Shown here piece after piece: positions 1-12,814 of a DNA stretch of 64,000 nucleotides. Numbering within the stretch: position 1 is the stretch's first letter; every line of letters begins with the position of its first letter. Origin of the DNA: JAEUQQ01 sp963697285 (lineage in GTDB: Bacteria > Acidobacteriota > Vicinamibacteria > Vicinamibacterales > JAFNAJ01); NCBI GenBank assembly GCA_963697285.1, contig CAVONI010000009.1, forward strand, positions 124,001 through 188,000, given 5' to 3'. Both the position numbers and the translations under genes were made by a program. Below the pieces are notes generated by a model. That model had not been told where the DNA came from and did not search any database. It saw only the letters and a list, made by a program, of their open reading frames with translations.

Positions 1-263
1 GCCACCATGATCGGCTGGAGCGCGCTCAACCCGGGGAAGAAGGTGCTCCGCATGTACGCGTCGCCGTAGTACGGCGTCTTCTCGCCGCCAGGGTGGAGCG
101 CCAGCACCAGCGGCCGCGGCAGGCGCGGATCGTAGTCGTCCGGTACCGCGAGGCCGTAGCGGATCGGTGTGCCGCCGCTGGTCAGCATCGTCAGTTGCTG
201 AAACCGTGATGAGGGCGACGGGGCGAGTGCCGCAACCAGTGCGAGGAAGACAAGCGCACGCAT
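1..263 (-). CDS. Secreted alpha/beta-hydrolase-like protein, N-terminal part only
   Basis: The gene starts with ATG at 263 (minus) and runs off the left edge, so only 87 codons are visible. The product opens with a short hydrophobic signal peptide (MRALVFLALVAALAPSPS). This is followed by a segment reading YGLAVPDDYDPRLPRPLVLA and then LHPGG, the usual first strand and oxyanion-hole region of secreted alpha/beta hydrolases such as PHB-depolymerase/dienelactone-hydrolase-like esterases. The catalytic Ser, Asp and His lie outside the window, so substrate and exact family cannot be told. It is divergent from the leuA operon; the 156 bp between them presumably holds both promoters. Export to the periplasm is inferred from the signal peptide. 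Confidence 0.6.
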   Translation of the reverse strand, partial: MRALVFLALVAALAPSPSSRFQQLTMLTSGGTPIRYGLAVPDDYDPRLPRPLVLALHPGGEKTPYYGDAYMRSTFFPGLSALQPIMV

Positions 264-419
264 GTCGTGTTCTCCGGTGACTCGCGGAATCGGTCCTCGC
301 GTCGACGTGATCATACGCCTGGCATTCACAGGCCCGGGCCGCATGCAACGAGGTGGTTCCCCTGCGCGACCGCGGGGGATAAGCTAATCCCACGCGAATG
401 TGCGTGGAGGCGATTGGCC

Positions 420-2048
<1,629 letters not shown>

Positions 2049-2119
2049 GGCCGCTCGGGCCGACGTCGTCGTTCGCCATCGCCGCCGACGAGTGCGTCGG
2101 CGCCAACGCAGGAGATCTC

Positions 2120-3093
<974 letters not shown>

Positions 3094-3097
<4 letters not shown>

Positions 3098-4052
3098 GCG
3101 AGCCACCCGGAGCCGTGGACGAGGGCGGCACGCACGCGGATCACTGGAATCTCGACGGCGTGATCGCGGGCCTGCGGGCTGGCCGTGCCGCCGCTGCCGC
3201 GTCGCACGGCAGGGACCACGGCACGCGCTCCGCCTGCCCTCGCGACACGCGGTCGAGCGGATCGTCGAGGGGCTGGTCGGCGCGCTGTTCCCGAGGCACT
3301 TCGGCCCGCCCCACCTCACCGACGAGGGCATCGACTACTTCGTCGGCAACACGCTCGACGTGACGCTGCGGGCGCTGGTCGACCAGGTCAGGCGCGAGCT
3401 GCGCTGGGCGGCCGCCGAGGGGCTCGCCGCGAGCGGCAGCGACGCGCGGGCCGATCGAGATCGTCCGCGCCTTCGCCGACGCAGTTGCCCGACGTGCGGC
3501 AGGCCATCGAGAGCGACGTGGTGGCCGCGTATCGCGGCGACCCTGCCGCGAAGAGCATCGACGAGGTGCTCGTCTGCTACCCCGGCGTGGCCGCGACGAC
3601 GCGTCACCGGCTCGCGCACGCGCTGCACCGGCTCGGGGCGCCGCTGATCGCGCGCATGATCGCCGAACTGGCGCACGCGATGACCGGCGTCGACATCCAC
3701 CCGGCGCGCGGAGATCGGCCGCAGCTTCTTCATCGATCACGGCACGGGCGTCGTCATCGGCGAGACGACGCGCGTGGGCGAACGCGTGCGCGTCTACCAG
3801 GCCGTCACGCTCGGCGCGAAGAGCTTCCCGGCCAACGACGACGGCGCGCTGGTCAAGGGCATCGCGCGTCATCCGATCGTCGAAGACGACGTGGTGATCT
3901 ACGCCGGTGCGACGATCCTCGGGCGCGTCACGATCGGCCGCGGCTCGGTGGTGGGCGGCAACGTCTGGCTGACCCGGAGCGTGCCGCCCGGCAGCAACAT
4001 CACGCAGGCGCAGGTGCGCACGGAACTGTTCGACGCCGGGGCAGGCATCTGA
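3094..4052 (+). CDS. cysE: Serine O-acetyltransferase (EpsC/CysE type), frameshifted
   Basis: It makes O-acetylserine from serine and acetyl-CoA for CysK. The start ATG overlaps the cysK stop. The N-terminal helical domain is readable in pieces: HAVERIVEGLVGALFPRHFG, then LTDEGIDYFVGNTLDVTLRA, then QAIESDVVAAYRGDPAAKS. It leads into the left-handed beta-helix: MTGVDIHP, FFIDHGTGVVIGETTRVGE, VYQAVTLGAKSF, and hexapeptide repeats to VGGNVWLTRSVPPGSN. The second helix His of the active site (DHGTG) is present. The frame changes near 3225, 3445 and 3705. The long N-terminal helical region resembles the EpsC/SAT subgroup. Gene order leuA-cysK-cysE suggests a small amino-acid biosynthesis operon. 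Confidence 0.82.
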
Positions 4053-4172
4053 CGCAGGGCGCGTGCATGAGGTAGAGTGGAGCGTCGCTGGCTCGTGCGC
4101 TGACGACGCCAGCGGCTCCTTCCTCGATCAGGCCAAGGCCGGCCACGAGGCTTTCCACCATGCGGTGACCAG

Positions 4173-6516
4173 ATGACCACCCGCCCCTTCGCCTCGGCGC
4201 GCGTAATCGGCGCAGTGTTTGCCCTCGTCGCGCTGCTGGGAGTGTCACCGGCGATCGCGGGCGCCGGCCAGGCCGCTCCACCTGTGGCGGCCCAGGCGAC
4301 CGGCGACGGCGGCCAATCGCCGGACGCGATGTCGGGCGCCGCAGCAGACGCCGTCGTGCCGCAGCCCGCGAGGCGGCGGACGATCGGGCTCGCCCTTGGC
4401 GGCGGCGCGGCGAGAGGCATCGCGCACATCGGCTTCCTGCGGTGGCTCGAAGAGCACCGGATCCCGGTCGACTACATCGCCGGCACCAGCATGGGCGGCC
4501 TCGTCGGCGGCGCGTACGCGGCGGGCTGGACGCCGGACGAACTCCAGGCCCTGATGAACGAGGCCGACTGGAACCTGATGTTCCTGGGCGATTCGCCATA
4601 CAAGTACAAGAACTTCAGGCGGAAGGAAGACGCGCGCGCCTTTCCCGGCCTGATCGACTTCGGCCTGAAGAAGGGTCTCACCCTGCCAAGCGGCCTGAAT
4701 CCCGGGCAGCAGATCGAGTTGCTGCTCGACCGGATTGCATGGCCCTACTACGGCATCAAGAGCTTCGACGAGTTGCCGACGCCGTTCCGCTGCGTGGCGA
4801 CCGACATCCGGAGGGGTGAGTCGCACGTGCTGGGATCGGGCTCGCTGTCACAGGCGCTCCGCTCGACGATGGCCATTCCGTTGGCGTTCACGCCGGTCGT
4901 GATGGGCGACATGCTGCTGGTGGACGGCGGGACGCTCAACAACGTCCCGGCAGACGTCGTGAAGGCGATGGGGGCCGACGTGGCGATCGCGGTCAACGTC
5001 AGCTCGACCACCGACGCGGCACCGCCCGCGAACTCGCTCTTCGGCATCGTGGGGCAGACGATCGACGCGATGATGTCTGGCGGCACCAAGGAGGCCCTGA
5101 AGTCGGCCGACCTCCTCGTCGTTCCCGACCTGAAGGGCCTGTCGGGCATGGACTGGCGCCGGGCCGACGAGATGATCGATCGCGGGTACAAGAGCGCCGA
5201 GGCCATGTCGGCGGCCCTGCTCGCGTACCAGGTCGACGAGGCGACGTATGCCGAGTGGGCGCGTGCGCGCCAGGCGCGTCGGCGCACCGAAACGCCGGTG
5301 GTGAGCCACGTGCGGGTCGAGGGCGTCCCCGAGAGCGAAGCGCAGAGCGATCAGCCGCAGATCTCGAGGCGCGCCACGCTGGCAAGGTGCTCGACCGCGT
5401 GCTGCTCGAAGACAGCATCCTGCGCATCTCGGGCACGGATCGCTACGAGATGAGCGGCTACGCGCTGCGCCAGACGGCGGAGGGAACCGAGCTGGTCGTC
5501 GGCATCACCCCCAAGTCGTACGGCCCCCCGTTCCTGCTGCCCGCCGTCGACCTGCAGAACATCGACTCGAGTTCCTTCTCGCTCAGCCTGCGCCTGCGAC
5601 TCGCGGTGTACGACACCCTGGTGCCGAACTCGGAGTGGCGCGTCGACATCGGCGTCGGCACCGAGCAGACGGCGGCCATCGAGTTGTACAAGCGGCTGGG
5701 ACGCACGGGGCTGTTCCTGGCTCCGCACGCCTCGTTCACCCGCCGCAGCGTCAATGGCTACCAGGACGGAGACTTCGTCGCCGAGTACCGCGCCAAGCGC
5801 ACGGGCGCGGGGTTCGACATCGGTTACACCACCGGCCTCAGGTCTGAAGTCCGCCTGGGCTACGACGCCGTCGACGCCCGCATCCGCCGACGCATTGGCC
5901 CGCCGACGCTTCCCGAGGCGACGGGATCCGAGAACGTCGCCAGCCTGCGCTTCGAGTTCGATGACCAGAACAGCCCGATCGTCCCGTCGCGCGGGGTCAG
6001 GGTCCGTGCCGCCCTGCGCTACTTACTTCGACACGCCGGACATCGTCGAGCCCCACGGGCGAGGTCCTGCGAACGTACAAGGACATTCCGCAGGGCGAGA
6101 TTACCGCCTCGTGGTTCAAACGGATCGGAACGCGTCACCGCCTGTTTTTCAGTGGCGGTACCGGCACGTCGTTCGAGTCGGAACCGGGGGTCGAGCAGTT
6201 CCGGCTGGGGGGACCGTTCCGCCTGGGCTCGCTGAACAACGACGAGATTTCCGGCGACCAGTACGTCCTCGCGGTGGCCGGCGTGCTCCGCGAGTGGTTC
6301 CGGCTGCCCGACATCCTCGGCGGCAACGTCTACCTTGGCGGATGGCTCGAGCAGGGCTCCGCGTTCGATCGATGGGAAGACGCCGATTACCGGGCGTCGC
6401 TGTCGGCTGGCGTCATGGCCGAGACGTTGTTCGGCCCGGTGTTCCTCGGCTACAGCCAGTCGCTCACCAGCGGCGGCGGACGCTTCTACGTGGCACTCGG
6501 GCCGATGCTGCGCTGA
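4173..6516 (+). CDS. Patatin-like phospholipase fused to POTRA/BamA-type barrel (type Vd secretion, PlpD-like), two frameshifts
   Basis: Self-translocating outer-membrane phospholipase of about 780 residues, close to PlpD (about 730). A signal peptide (residues 12-30) is followed by the patatin domain. This has the oxyanion loop GLALGGGAARGIAHIG near residue 75, the nucleophile elbow GTSMGG near 106 and the dyad Asp in VDGGTLNNVP near 250. A linker and one POTRA-like segment (SHVRVEGVPES) lead to a C-terminal region rich in alternating beta strands that ends in FYVALGPMLR, typical of a surface-antigen/BamA barrel. The frame changes near 5372 and 6025; after correction the protein is continuous. 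No partner gene is adjacent. Lipid hydrolysis at or outside the outer membrane is inferred from family members. Confidence 0.8.
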
Positions 6517-6619
6517 GGCGGGGGCCGCCGCAACCCTGATTGGGGCCACGCCACGTCGCTGGCGTTGATCGCACCTGCCTGACCGGTTCACGGCGTTCGG
6601 TCCTGCTATCATCCGCGGC

Positions 6620-7042
6620 ATGGCGTCTGCCCCGCGGCCGACACACGCCTTCTCGCGGCGACGTCTGCTCTGGCAATTGATCACCGCGCTCGCGTCGCTG
6701 CCGTTCGTCGGCGCACTGGTGTCGATGGTGCGGCAGCGCCATCGCGGACGCCCGCCGCGGCGTGTGCGCATCACGCCTGAATTCCGCGACGACGTGGCGT
6801 TCGGTGACGGGATCATCGTGAGCCGCACGACAGGCGCGGGCCTCGTGGCCTTGTCGGCGTCGTGCACGCACCTGGGGTGCCGGATCACGAGAGTCGAAGA
6901 CGGCCTGCTCGTGTGCCCGTGCCACGGATCGCGCTTCCGACGCGATGGATCGGTCGCCGCAGGGCCAGCCACCAGGCCGCTCACGACGCTCGCGCACTCG
7001 ACGGAGCCGTCAACCGGGACGTTGATCGTCGATGTCACCTGA
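6620..7042 (+). CDS. Rieske [2Fe-2S] protein, membrane-anchored
   Basis: A 140-residue electron-transfer subunit. The N-terminus has a twin-arginine-like stretch (SRRRLLWQL) followed by one hydrophobic anchor, as expected for a Tat-inserted Rieske subunit. The cluster ligands are visible as CTHLGC (residues about 77-82) and CPCHGS (about 98-103), both with the Cys-His pattern of high-potential Rieske centres. The last 11 bases overlap the next gene, so it is almost certainly translated together with the cytochrome b fusion. It would take the place of the Rieske subunit of a bc1/b6f-like quinol oxidoreductase acting on the periplasmic face. Confidence 0.88.
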   Translation: MASAPRPTHAFSRRRLLWQLITALASLPFVGALVSMVRQRHRGRPPRRVRITPEFRDDVAFGDGIIVSRTTGAGLVALSASCTHLGCRITRVEDGLLVCPCHGSRFRRDGSVAAGPATRPLTTLAHSTEPSTGTLIVDVT

Positions 7043-9758
7043 GCCCGGCGTGCGCGCGCGGTTCGCCGTCCAGCCGGCCACGGTCAGCGAGGCGGCGGTG
7101 GCGGCACTGATCACCGCGGCCGTCACGGGCATCGCCCTCGCTCTCGTCTACGATCCCACGACACCGCTGACGTCGGTCGCGCTCATGCAGCTCGCCAACC
7201 CTGCGGCGGCGTTCGTCCGCAATCTCCACTACTGGTCCACGCAGGCACTGCTCGTGCTCTCGTTCGTGCACGTGTGGCAGCACGTCACGCGATCGGGCGA
7301 TCGGCGCATGCGCGCAGGTCCCTGGCTCCGCGTCTGCCTCCTGGCGCCGCTGATCGGCCTGCTGGCGTGGTCGGGGTTCGTCCTCAAGGGCGACGCCGAA
7401 GCGCAGCAGGCCCTGCGCATCGTCTTCACCGCAGCGACGAGCATCCCCGGGATCGGCGCGTGGCTCGCCGCCGCGCTCGTCGGCGATCCCGAGGGCGTCC
7501 ACCTGGTCTACATCCATCACGCGGCCACGTTCACGCTCCTCCTGGTCGTCGTCGTCATCGAGCACGGACGCGTGCTGTGGCCACGTGCGATCGTCGTCGC
7601 GGGTGTGCTGCTGCCGATGTCGGCGCTTGCCCTCGTGGCGTCGCCCTCGCTGCACGACGGGCTCAGCGCGATCGTGAAGGGACCCTGGTTCCTGGTGGGG
7701 CTCCAGGAGGCATTCCACTGGTCGCCGCGGCCCGGACGCGTGATCACGCTGGCGGTCATTCCCCTGCTCGTGCTCGCTGCCCTGCGATGGCTGCCGCAGC
7801 GCCCGCGACGCGTCGCTTCGGCAGCGCTCGTCGCGATCGTGCTGGCGTATGCAGGCCTGACGGTCGTCGGATGGGCGTTCCGGGGCGCGAACTGGCAATG
7901 GTCCGACGCCTGGCGGACGCAGCCGGCGTCGATCACGTGGGGATGGATCCTCCGTTCACCTTCATCGGCATCTGCCCTGCGATCCGGCGCGTCGATTCCC
8001 GTCGTGATGGGACGCCCCGAGGGATGCCTCGCCTGCCACGACGGCGTCACCGGCCTCTCGCAATCGCACGATCCGGCGACGATCGGCTGCGCGGCGTGCC
8101 ACGGCGGCAACACGTTCTCGCTGGATGCAGACACGGCACACGCGGGGATGCGCATCGTCCCGGGCAACCTCTCCGATGCCGAGCGCTCGTGCGGCGGTGC
8201 CTGCCACGGCTCGGTCGTCGAGCGCGTCAACCGCTCGATCATGACGACGCTCGCGGGGATCGTGGCCGTGAACCGGCTGGCGTGGGGCGAGACGCACGGC
8301 GGCACCGATCCGCCCGACATCCGCCAGATCGGATTCTCGCCGGCCGACAGCCACCTTCGAGGACTATGTGCATCGTGTCACCTCGGTGCGCCGAAGACGG
8401 AGCCGGGGCCGGTGACCGAGGCGTCGCGTGGCGGCGGCTGCACGGCCTGTCACGTGCGCTACTCGCAGCCGGCGCTCGACGAGCTGCGGCGCGTGCAGTC
8501 GGAGCGCGCACGCAACGTCGCCGTGACACCCGCGCGCGTGCACCCCGATGTGACGCTGCGCATGGACAACACCGCGTGCTTCGGATGCCACAGCCGATCG
8601 GGACGCATCTCGCTGTCGTACGAGGGCTGGCACGAAGTGGACGAGGCGGGGCCCGCGCCAGGGCAGAAGACGCGAACCCTCGAGGACGGCCGCACCCTCG
8701 TCGCGGTGACGCCCGATGCGCACTGGACGAAGGGCATGTCGTGCGTCGACTGCCACACGGCCCGCGAGGTGATGGGCGACGGCGTCGTGCACGCGCGCAA
8801 GTCGCAACAGGCGCGCGTGACGTGCGACGACTGCCACCGCAGCGGCACGCTCCCGTCGCGGTTGGCAGCGGCCTTCGACGAGGAGACGCGCCGCATCGTC
8901 TCGCTGCAGAAGCTGGCCACGGGCGATCGCCCGCTCGTCGTCTCGGCATCGGGCGACGTGCTCGTCAATGCCTTCGTCGATGCAGACGGCAGCGCGCGCC
9001 TCCTGCGCAAGGGCGATGGCACCAGGCTCGAACTCCGTCCGCCGGCAGCGGCGTGCACGCGCACCGCGCACGCGCGCGTCGCGTGCATCAGTTGTCACAC
9101 GGTGTGGGCGCCGCGGTGCACGCAGTGCCACACGCGTTTCGATCCCAGCGGTGTCGGCTACGACCTGCTCGACGACAGGCCGGCGCACGGCGAGTGGGTC
9201 GAGTCGGGCGCGCACTTCGTGCCGGTTCCGCCGACCATGGGCGTCAGGCGCCTGGCGAACGGCACCGACACGTTCGACCCGTTCATCCCGGGAATGATCG
9301 CGACGTTCGAGCATCGCGCCGAAGCCGACACCCCTGCCTCATCTGTCTTCCGCCGCTTGTATGCGCGGGCCTTCTCGCACACGGTGACGAAGGCCGGGCG
9401 CTCGTGCGAGTCGTGCCACAACGATCCTGTCGCGCTCGGCTACGGCGAGGGACGGCTCACCTTCCACGCCTCCGGCCCGGCGCGCGGTCGCTGGCAGTTC
9501 GAGCCGGCGCGGGCCTCGACGCACGGCGACGGACTTCCCGACGATGCGTGGGTCGGGATGCTGCAGGCGGGCGAGGGCCTCACGAGCACGCGGGACGATG
9601 TGCGGCCGTTGTCGGTCGAGGAGCAGCGAAAGGTGCTGGCGGCAGGCGCATGCCTGACGTGCCACGCAGGCGATTCGCGCGTCATGCGGGAGTCGCTCGA
9701 CGACTTCGCCGGCCTCCAGCGGCGTATGTCGGCGAAGTGCGTGCCCATGCGTCAGTGA
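7032..9758 (+). CDS. Cytochrome b fused to a 12-heme cytochrome c
   Basis: A 908-residue fusion. Residues 1-285 form a bc1/b6-type cytochrome b. Two haem-ligand pairs lie in transmembrane helices (H66-X13-H80 and H163-X14-H178), and GPWFLVGLQE at 217-226 occupies the place of the PEWY quinol-site motif. From residue 332 to about 890 the protein is a soluble multiheme cytochrome with 11 CXXCH motifs (first CLACH at 332) and one CX3CH (CGGACH at 387), giving 12 candidate c-type haems. The last residues read KCVPMRQ, a Cys without a following CH. With the overlapping Rieske gene upstream it forms a quinone/cytochrome c electron-transfer unit in which the usual c1 subunit is replaced by a haem wire. 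The open frame is intact. The direction of electron flow cannot be told from sequence. Confidence 0.88.
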   Translation: MSPEPGVRARFAVQPATVSEAAVAALITAAVTGIALALVYDPTTPLTSVALMQLANPAAAFVRNLHYWSTQALLVLSFVHVWQHVTRSGDRRMRAGPWLRVCLLAPLIGLLAWSGFVLKGDAEAQQALRIVFTAATSIPGIGAWLAAALVGDPEGVHLVYIHHAATFTLLLVVVVIEHGRVLWPRAIVVAGVLLPMSALALVASPSLHDGLSAIVKGPWFLVGLQEAFHWSPRPGRVITLAVIPLLVLAALRWLPQRPRRVASAALVAIVLAYAGLTVVGWAFRGANWQWSDAWRTQPASITWGWILRSPSSASALRSGASIPVVMGRPEGCLACHDGVTGLSQSHDPATIGCAACHGGNTFSLDADTAHAGMRIVPGNLSDAERSCGGACHGSVVERVNRSIMTTLAGIVAVNRLAWGETHGGTDPPDIRQIGFSPADSHLRGLCASCHLGAPKTEPGPVTEASRGGGCTACHVRYSQPALDELRRVQSERARNVAVTPARVHPDVTLRMDNTACFGCHSRSGRISLSYEGWHEVDEAGPAPGQKTRTLEDGRTLVAVTPDAHWTKGMSCVDCHTAREVMGDGVVHARKSQQARVTCDDCHRSGTLPSRLAAAFDEETRRIVSLQKLATGDRPLVVSASGDVLVNAFVDADGSARLLRKGDGTRLELRPPAAACTRTAHARVACISCHTVWAPRCTQCHTRFDPSGVGYDLLDDRPAHGEWVESGAHFVPVPPTMGVRRLANGTDTFDPFIPGMIATFEHRAEADTPASSVFRRLYARAFSHTVTKAGRSCESCHNDPVALGYGEGRLTFHASGPARGRWQFEPARASTHGDGLPDDAWVGMLQAGEGLTSTRDDVRPLSVEEQRKVLAAGACLTCHAGDSRVMRESLDDFAGLQRRMSAKCVPMRQ

Positions 9759-10067
9759 GGTGTCGCGCTGGGCAGCGGCGCTGACGCCGCGGACAGGTCG
9801 ACACGCAGGCAGGCGCCCCCAGCCGGCGGGTGTCGGCAGACGAGGACCGTGGGTGTACAGTCGCCCGGACGCTCGCGGTCGTGCGGTCGACGGGAGCCGA
9901 TACCCGCCGGCCCGGGACGCGCAGCGCGACATGTTGCAGGGGGCGTGGCCTCGCGTGTGACCACGGGGCGGGATCGTGCATCTTGCTCGATGGGTGTCAC
10001 CGGGCCGCACTGGGGTGCGGCCCCTACGGCCGCAGATCGAACCCCCACGGCCGCGGAGTCCGCTCCC
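9759..10067. other. Intergenic stretch with palindromic repeat
   Basis: About 310 bases between the cytochrome fusion and the molybdoenzyme. I see no gene. It contains one copy of the dispersed hairpin element (10002-10023), about 45 bases before the next start codon, so it could affect the downstream mRNA. Confidence 0.6.
10002..10023 (+). repeat. Dispersed hairpin repeat, copy 1
   Basis: A perfect 9-bp inverted repeat, GGGCCGCAC and GTGCGGCCC, around the 4-base loop TGGG, followed by CTAC. Seven further copies of the same design occur in this window in both orientations. Confidence 0.85.
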
Positions 10068-12259
10068 ATGGATCCCCTCTCCCGGCGACGTTTCCTGAAG
10101 ATTTCCGGCGCCACGCTCGGCGTGGCGGCGTCGGGCGGTGCGCTGGCGACCGCCACGCGCGCCGTCTCGGGCGCCCCCGCAACCGGCATCCGGACCGTGC
10201 CGACGTTCTGCGATGTGTGCTTCTGGAAGTGCGGGGCCATCGCGACCGTCCGTGACGGCAGGCTCTGGAAGATCGAGGGCAACCCCGAGGATCCGCTCAG
10301 CCGCGGACGCCTCTGCCCGCGCGGCACGGGCGGCGTGGGCGCGCACTTCGACACCGACCGCCTGCGCACGCCGCTGATCCGCCGGAAGAACCGCGGCGAA
10401 GACGAGTGGGCGTCGGTGACGTGGGACGAAGCGCTCGGCCACATCGCCGCGAAGCTGCAGACCATCAAGTCGAGGTACGGGCCCGAAGCCGTGGCGATGT
10501 TCTCGCACGGCATCGGCGGCAACTTCCTCAAGCACACGCTCAAGGCGTACGGCACGCCCAACGTCGCCGCACCCTCGTTCGCGCAGTGCCGCGGCCCGCG
10601 CGACGTCGGGTTCCACCTGACGTTCGGCGAAGAGGTCAGCTCGCCCGAACGGACCGACATCCTGAACACGCGCTGCCTCGTGCTGCTCGGCTCGCACCTC
10701 GGCGAGAACATGCACAACTCGCAGGTGCAGGAGTTCGCAGAGGCCGTCGGCCGGGGCGCCACCGTCATCGTCGTCGATCCCCGGTTCTCGATCGCGGCAG
10801 GGAAGGCGAAGCACTACCTGCCGATTCGCCCTGGCACCGACACCGCGCTGCTGCTGGCGTGGATGCACGTGCTCGTGACCGAGAAGCTCTACGACCGCGA
10901 GTACGTCGAGCAGCACGGCTTCGGCTTCGACAACTTCGCCGCCGAGATCGCGACCGCGACGCCGGAGTGGGCGTATCCCGAGACGGGCATCGAGCCCGAC
11001 GTGATTCGCGAGACCGCGCGCGAGATGGCGCGGCACCGCCCCGCGACGCTCGTGCATCCGGGGCGCCACGCGACGTGGTACGGCAACGACGCGCAGCGCA
11101 GCCGCGCGATCGCGCTGCTGAACGCGTTGCTCGGCAGCTGGGGACGCAAGGGCGGCTTCTACACGCCGGTCAGCATGGAGCGTGCCCGGCTACCCGTATC
11201 CGGCGTACCCGACGCCTGCACGCGGCAAGGTCGACAACCCGGGCGGCAAGTACCCGTTCGCCAGCGAGGCCATCACCACGGGCATCCGCGAGGCCACCAT
11301 CACCGGCCAGCCGTACCCGGTCAAGGGCTGGTTCGTGTACGCGACGAACCTGATGCAGGCGCTGCCCAACGAAGCCGAGACGATCAAGGCCATCCAGGCG
11401 CTCGACCTGATGGTGGTGGTCGACGTCATCCCGAGCGAGATCGCGGGATGGGCCGATGTCGTCCTGCCGGAGTCGACGTATCTCGAGCGCTACGACGACC
11501 TGAACGTCGAGTGGTTCCGCGAGCCGTTCGTCGCGCTGCGGCAGCCCGTGGTCGAGTCGCCGCACGACCAGAAGCCCAACTGGTGGATCGCGCGCGAGCT
11601 GGCGCTCAAGCTGGGACTCGGCGCGTACTACCCGTGGAAGACGATCGAGGAGTACCTCGACACGCGCCTGACGAAGGCCGGCCTCAGCTTCGACACGCTG
11701 AAGCGCACGGGCATCATCCGCGGTGCGCCGCAACCCATCTTCTACGATGAGGGCGTGACGCCCGAGTTCCCCACCCCGTCGGGGAAGATCGAGTTCTACT
11801 CGCTGCAGCTGAAGGACAAGGGCTTCGACCCGGTGCCGCGCTACGTGCCGCCGGCTCCCGTGCCGCCAGGCGCGTTCAGGCTGCTCTTCGGCCGCGCGCC
11901 GGTGCACTCGTTCGGACGCACGCAGACCAATCCCATCCTCGCCGAGATGATGGACGAGAACGTGGTCTGGCTGAACGCCGACCAGGCGCGCCGGAATGGG
12001 ACTCGCCACCGGCGAGCGCGTGCGGTTGCGCAACCAGGACGGCGTGGTCAGCCGGCCGGTGAAGGTGCTCGCGACCGAGCGCATCCGGCCCGACTGCGTC
12101 TACATGGTCCACGGCTTCGGCCACAGCGCCGTGCGCCTGCGGCGCGCGTACGGCAAGGGTGCCAGCGATGCCGAGCTCGTCACGAAGTACGCGGTCGACC
12201 CGCTGATGGGTGGCACCGGCATGCACGTCAACTTCGTCACCATCGAGCGGGAGTCGTAA
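10068..12259 (+). CDS. Molybdopterin oxidoreductase, PsrA/PhsA-like catalytic subunit, two frameshifts
   Basis: Periplasmic catalytic subunit of about 730 residues, in the size range of polysulfide/thiosulfate reductase PsrA/PhsA. A Tat signal (SRRRFLKIS) opens the protein. The [4Fe-4S] site is CDVCFWKC plus GRLCPRG, and the Mo-bisMGD domains follow. QCRGPRDVGF near residue 180 holds a Cys in the region where PsrA-type enzymes place their Mo ligand (inference). The C-terminal MGD-binding domain contains LLFGRAPVHSFGRTQTNP. The frame changes near 11190 and 11990; the three parts join without loss. Followed at 2 bases by the FeS subunit and then by NrfD, the classic PsrABC order. Substrate is not determined: polysulfide, thiosulfate, tetrathionate or sulfite (Soe-type) all fit. 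Confidence 0.82.
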
Positions 12260-12261
12260 CC

Positions 12262-12801
12262 ATGGCCCGCTACGGCATGGTGATCGACACGGTGCGGTGC
12301 GTCGGGTGCATGGACTGCGTGGTCGCGTGCAAGACCGAGAACCAGGTGCCCGAGGGATTCAACCGCGACTGGATCGCGTACGAGACACGCGGAGCGTTCC
12401 CCACCCTCAACATGGAGATCCGGTCGGAGCGCTGCAACCACTGCGACGCGCCGCCGTGCGTCACGTGCTGCCCGACGGGGGCCAGCCACGTCGACCCGTT
12501 CGGCCAGATCGTCCTCGTGACGCACGAGGTCTGCATCGGGTGCAAGGCCTGCATGGCCTCGTGCCCGTACGACGCGCGGTTCGTGCATCCCGAGGGCTAC
12601 GTCGACAAGTGCACCTTCTGCACCCATCGCGTGCGCGACGGGCTCGATCCCGCGTGCGTGGCGGTGTGCCCGACGCACTGCATGCACTTCGGCGACCTCG
12701 ACGATCCCAACAGCGGCGTGAGCCGGCTGCTCGCGTCGCGGCGCAACCATCCCCTCCTGGCCGCGGCCGGCACCGCGCCCCGCATCTACTACCTGGTGTG
12801 A
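12262..12801 (+). CDS. Four-cluster ferredoxin subunit (PsrB/NrfC-like)
   Basis: A 179-residue electron-transfer subunit. The four [4Fe-4S] cysteine groups are visible: CVGCMDCVVACK, CNHCDAPPCVTCCP, CIGCKACMASCP and CTFCTHR...CVAVCP. There is no signal peptide of its own, as usual for subunits co-exported with the Tat-bearing catalytic partner. It begins 2 bases after the molybdoenzyme stop and ends 13 bases before the NrfD gene. It passes electrons between the Mo enzyme and the membrane subunit. Confidence 0.92.
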   Translation: MARYGMVIDTVRCVGCMDCVVACKTENQVPEGFNRDWIAYETRGAFPTLNMEIRSERCNHCDAPPCVTCCPTGASHVDPFGQIVLVTHEVCIGCKACMASCPYDARFVHPEGYVDKCTFCTHRVRDGLDPACVAVCPTHCMHFGDLDDPNSGVSRLLASRRNHPLLAAAGTAPRIYYLV

Positions 12802-12814
12802 GGAGCCCGGCGAC

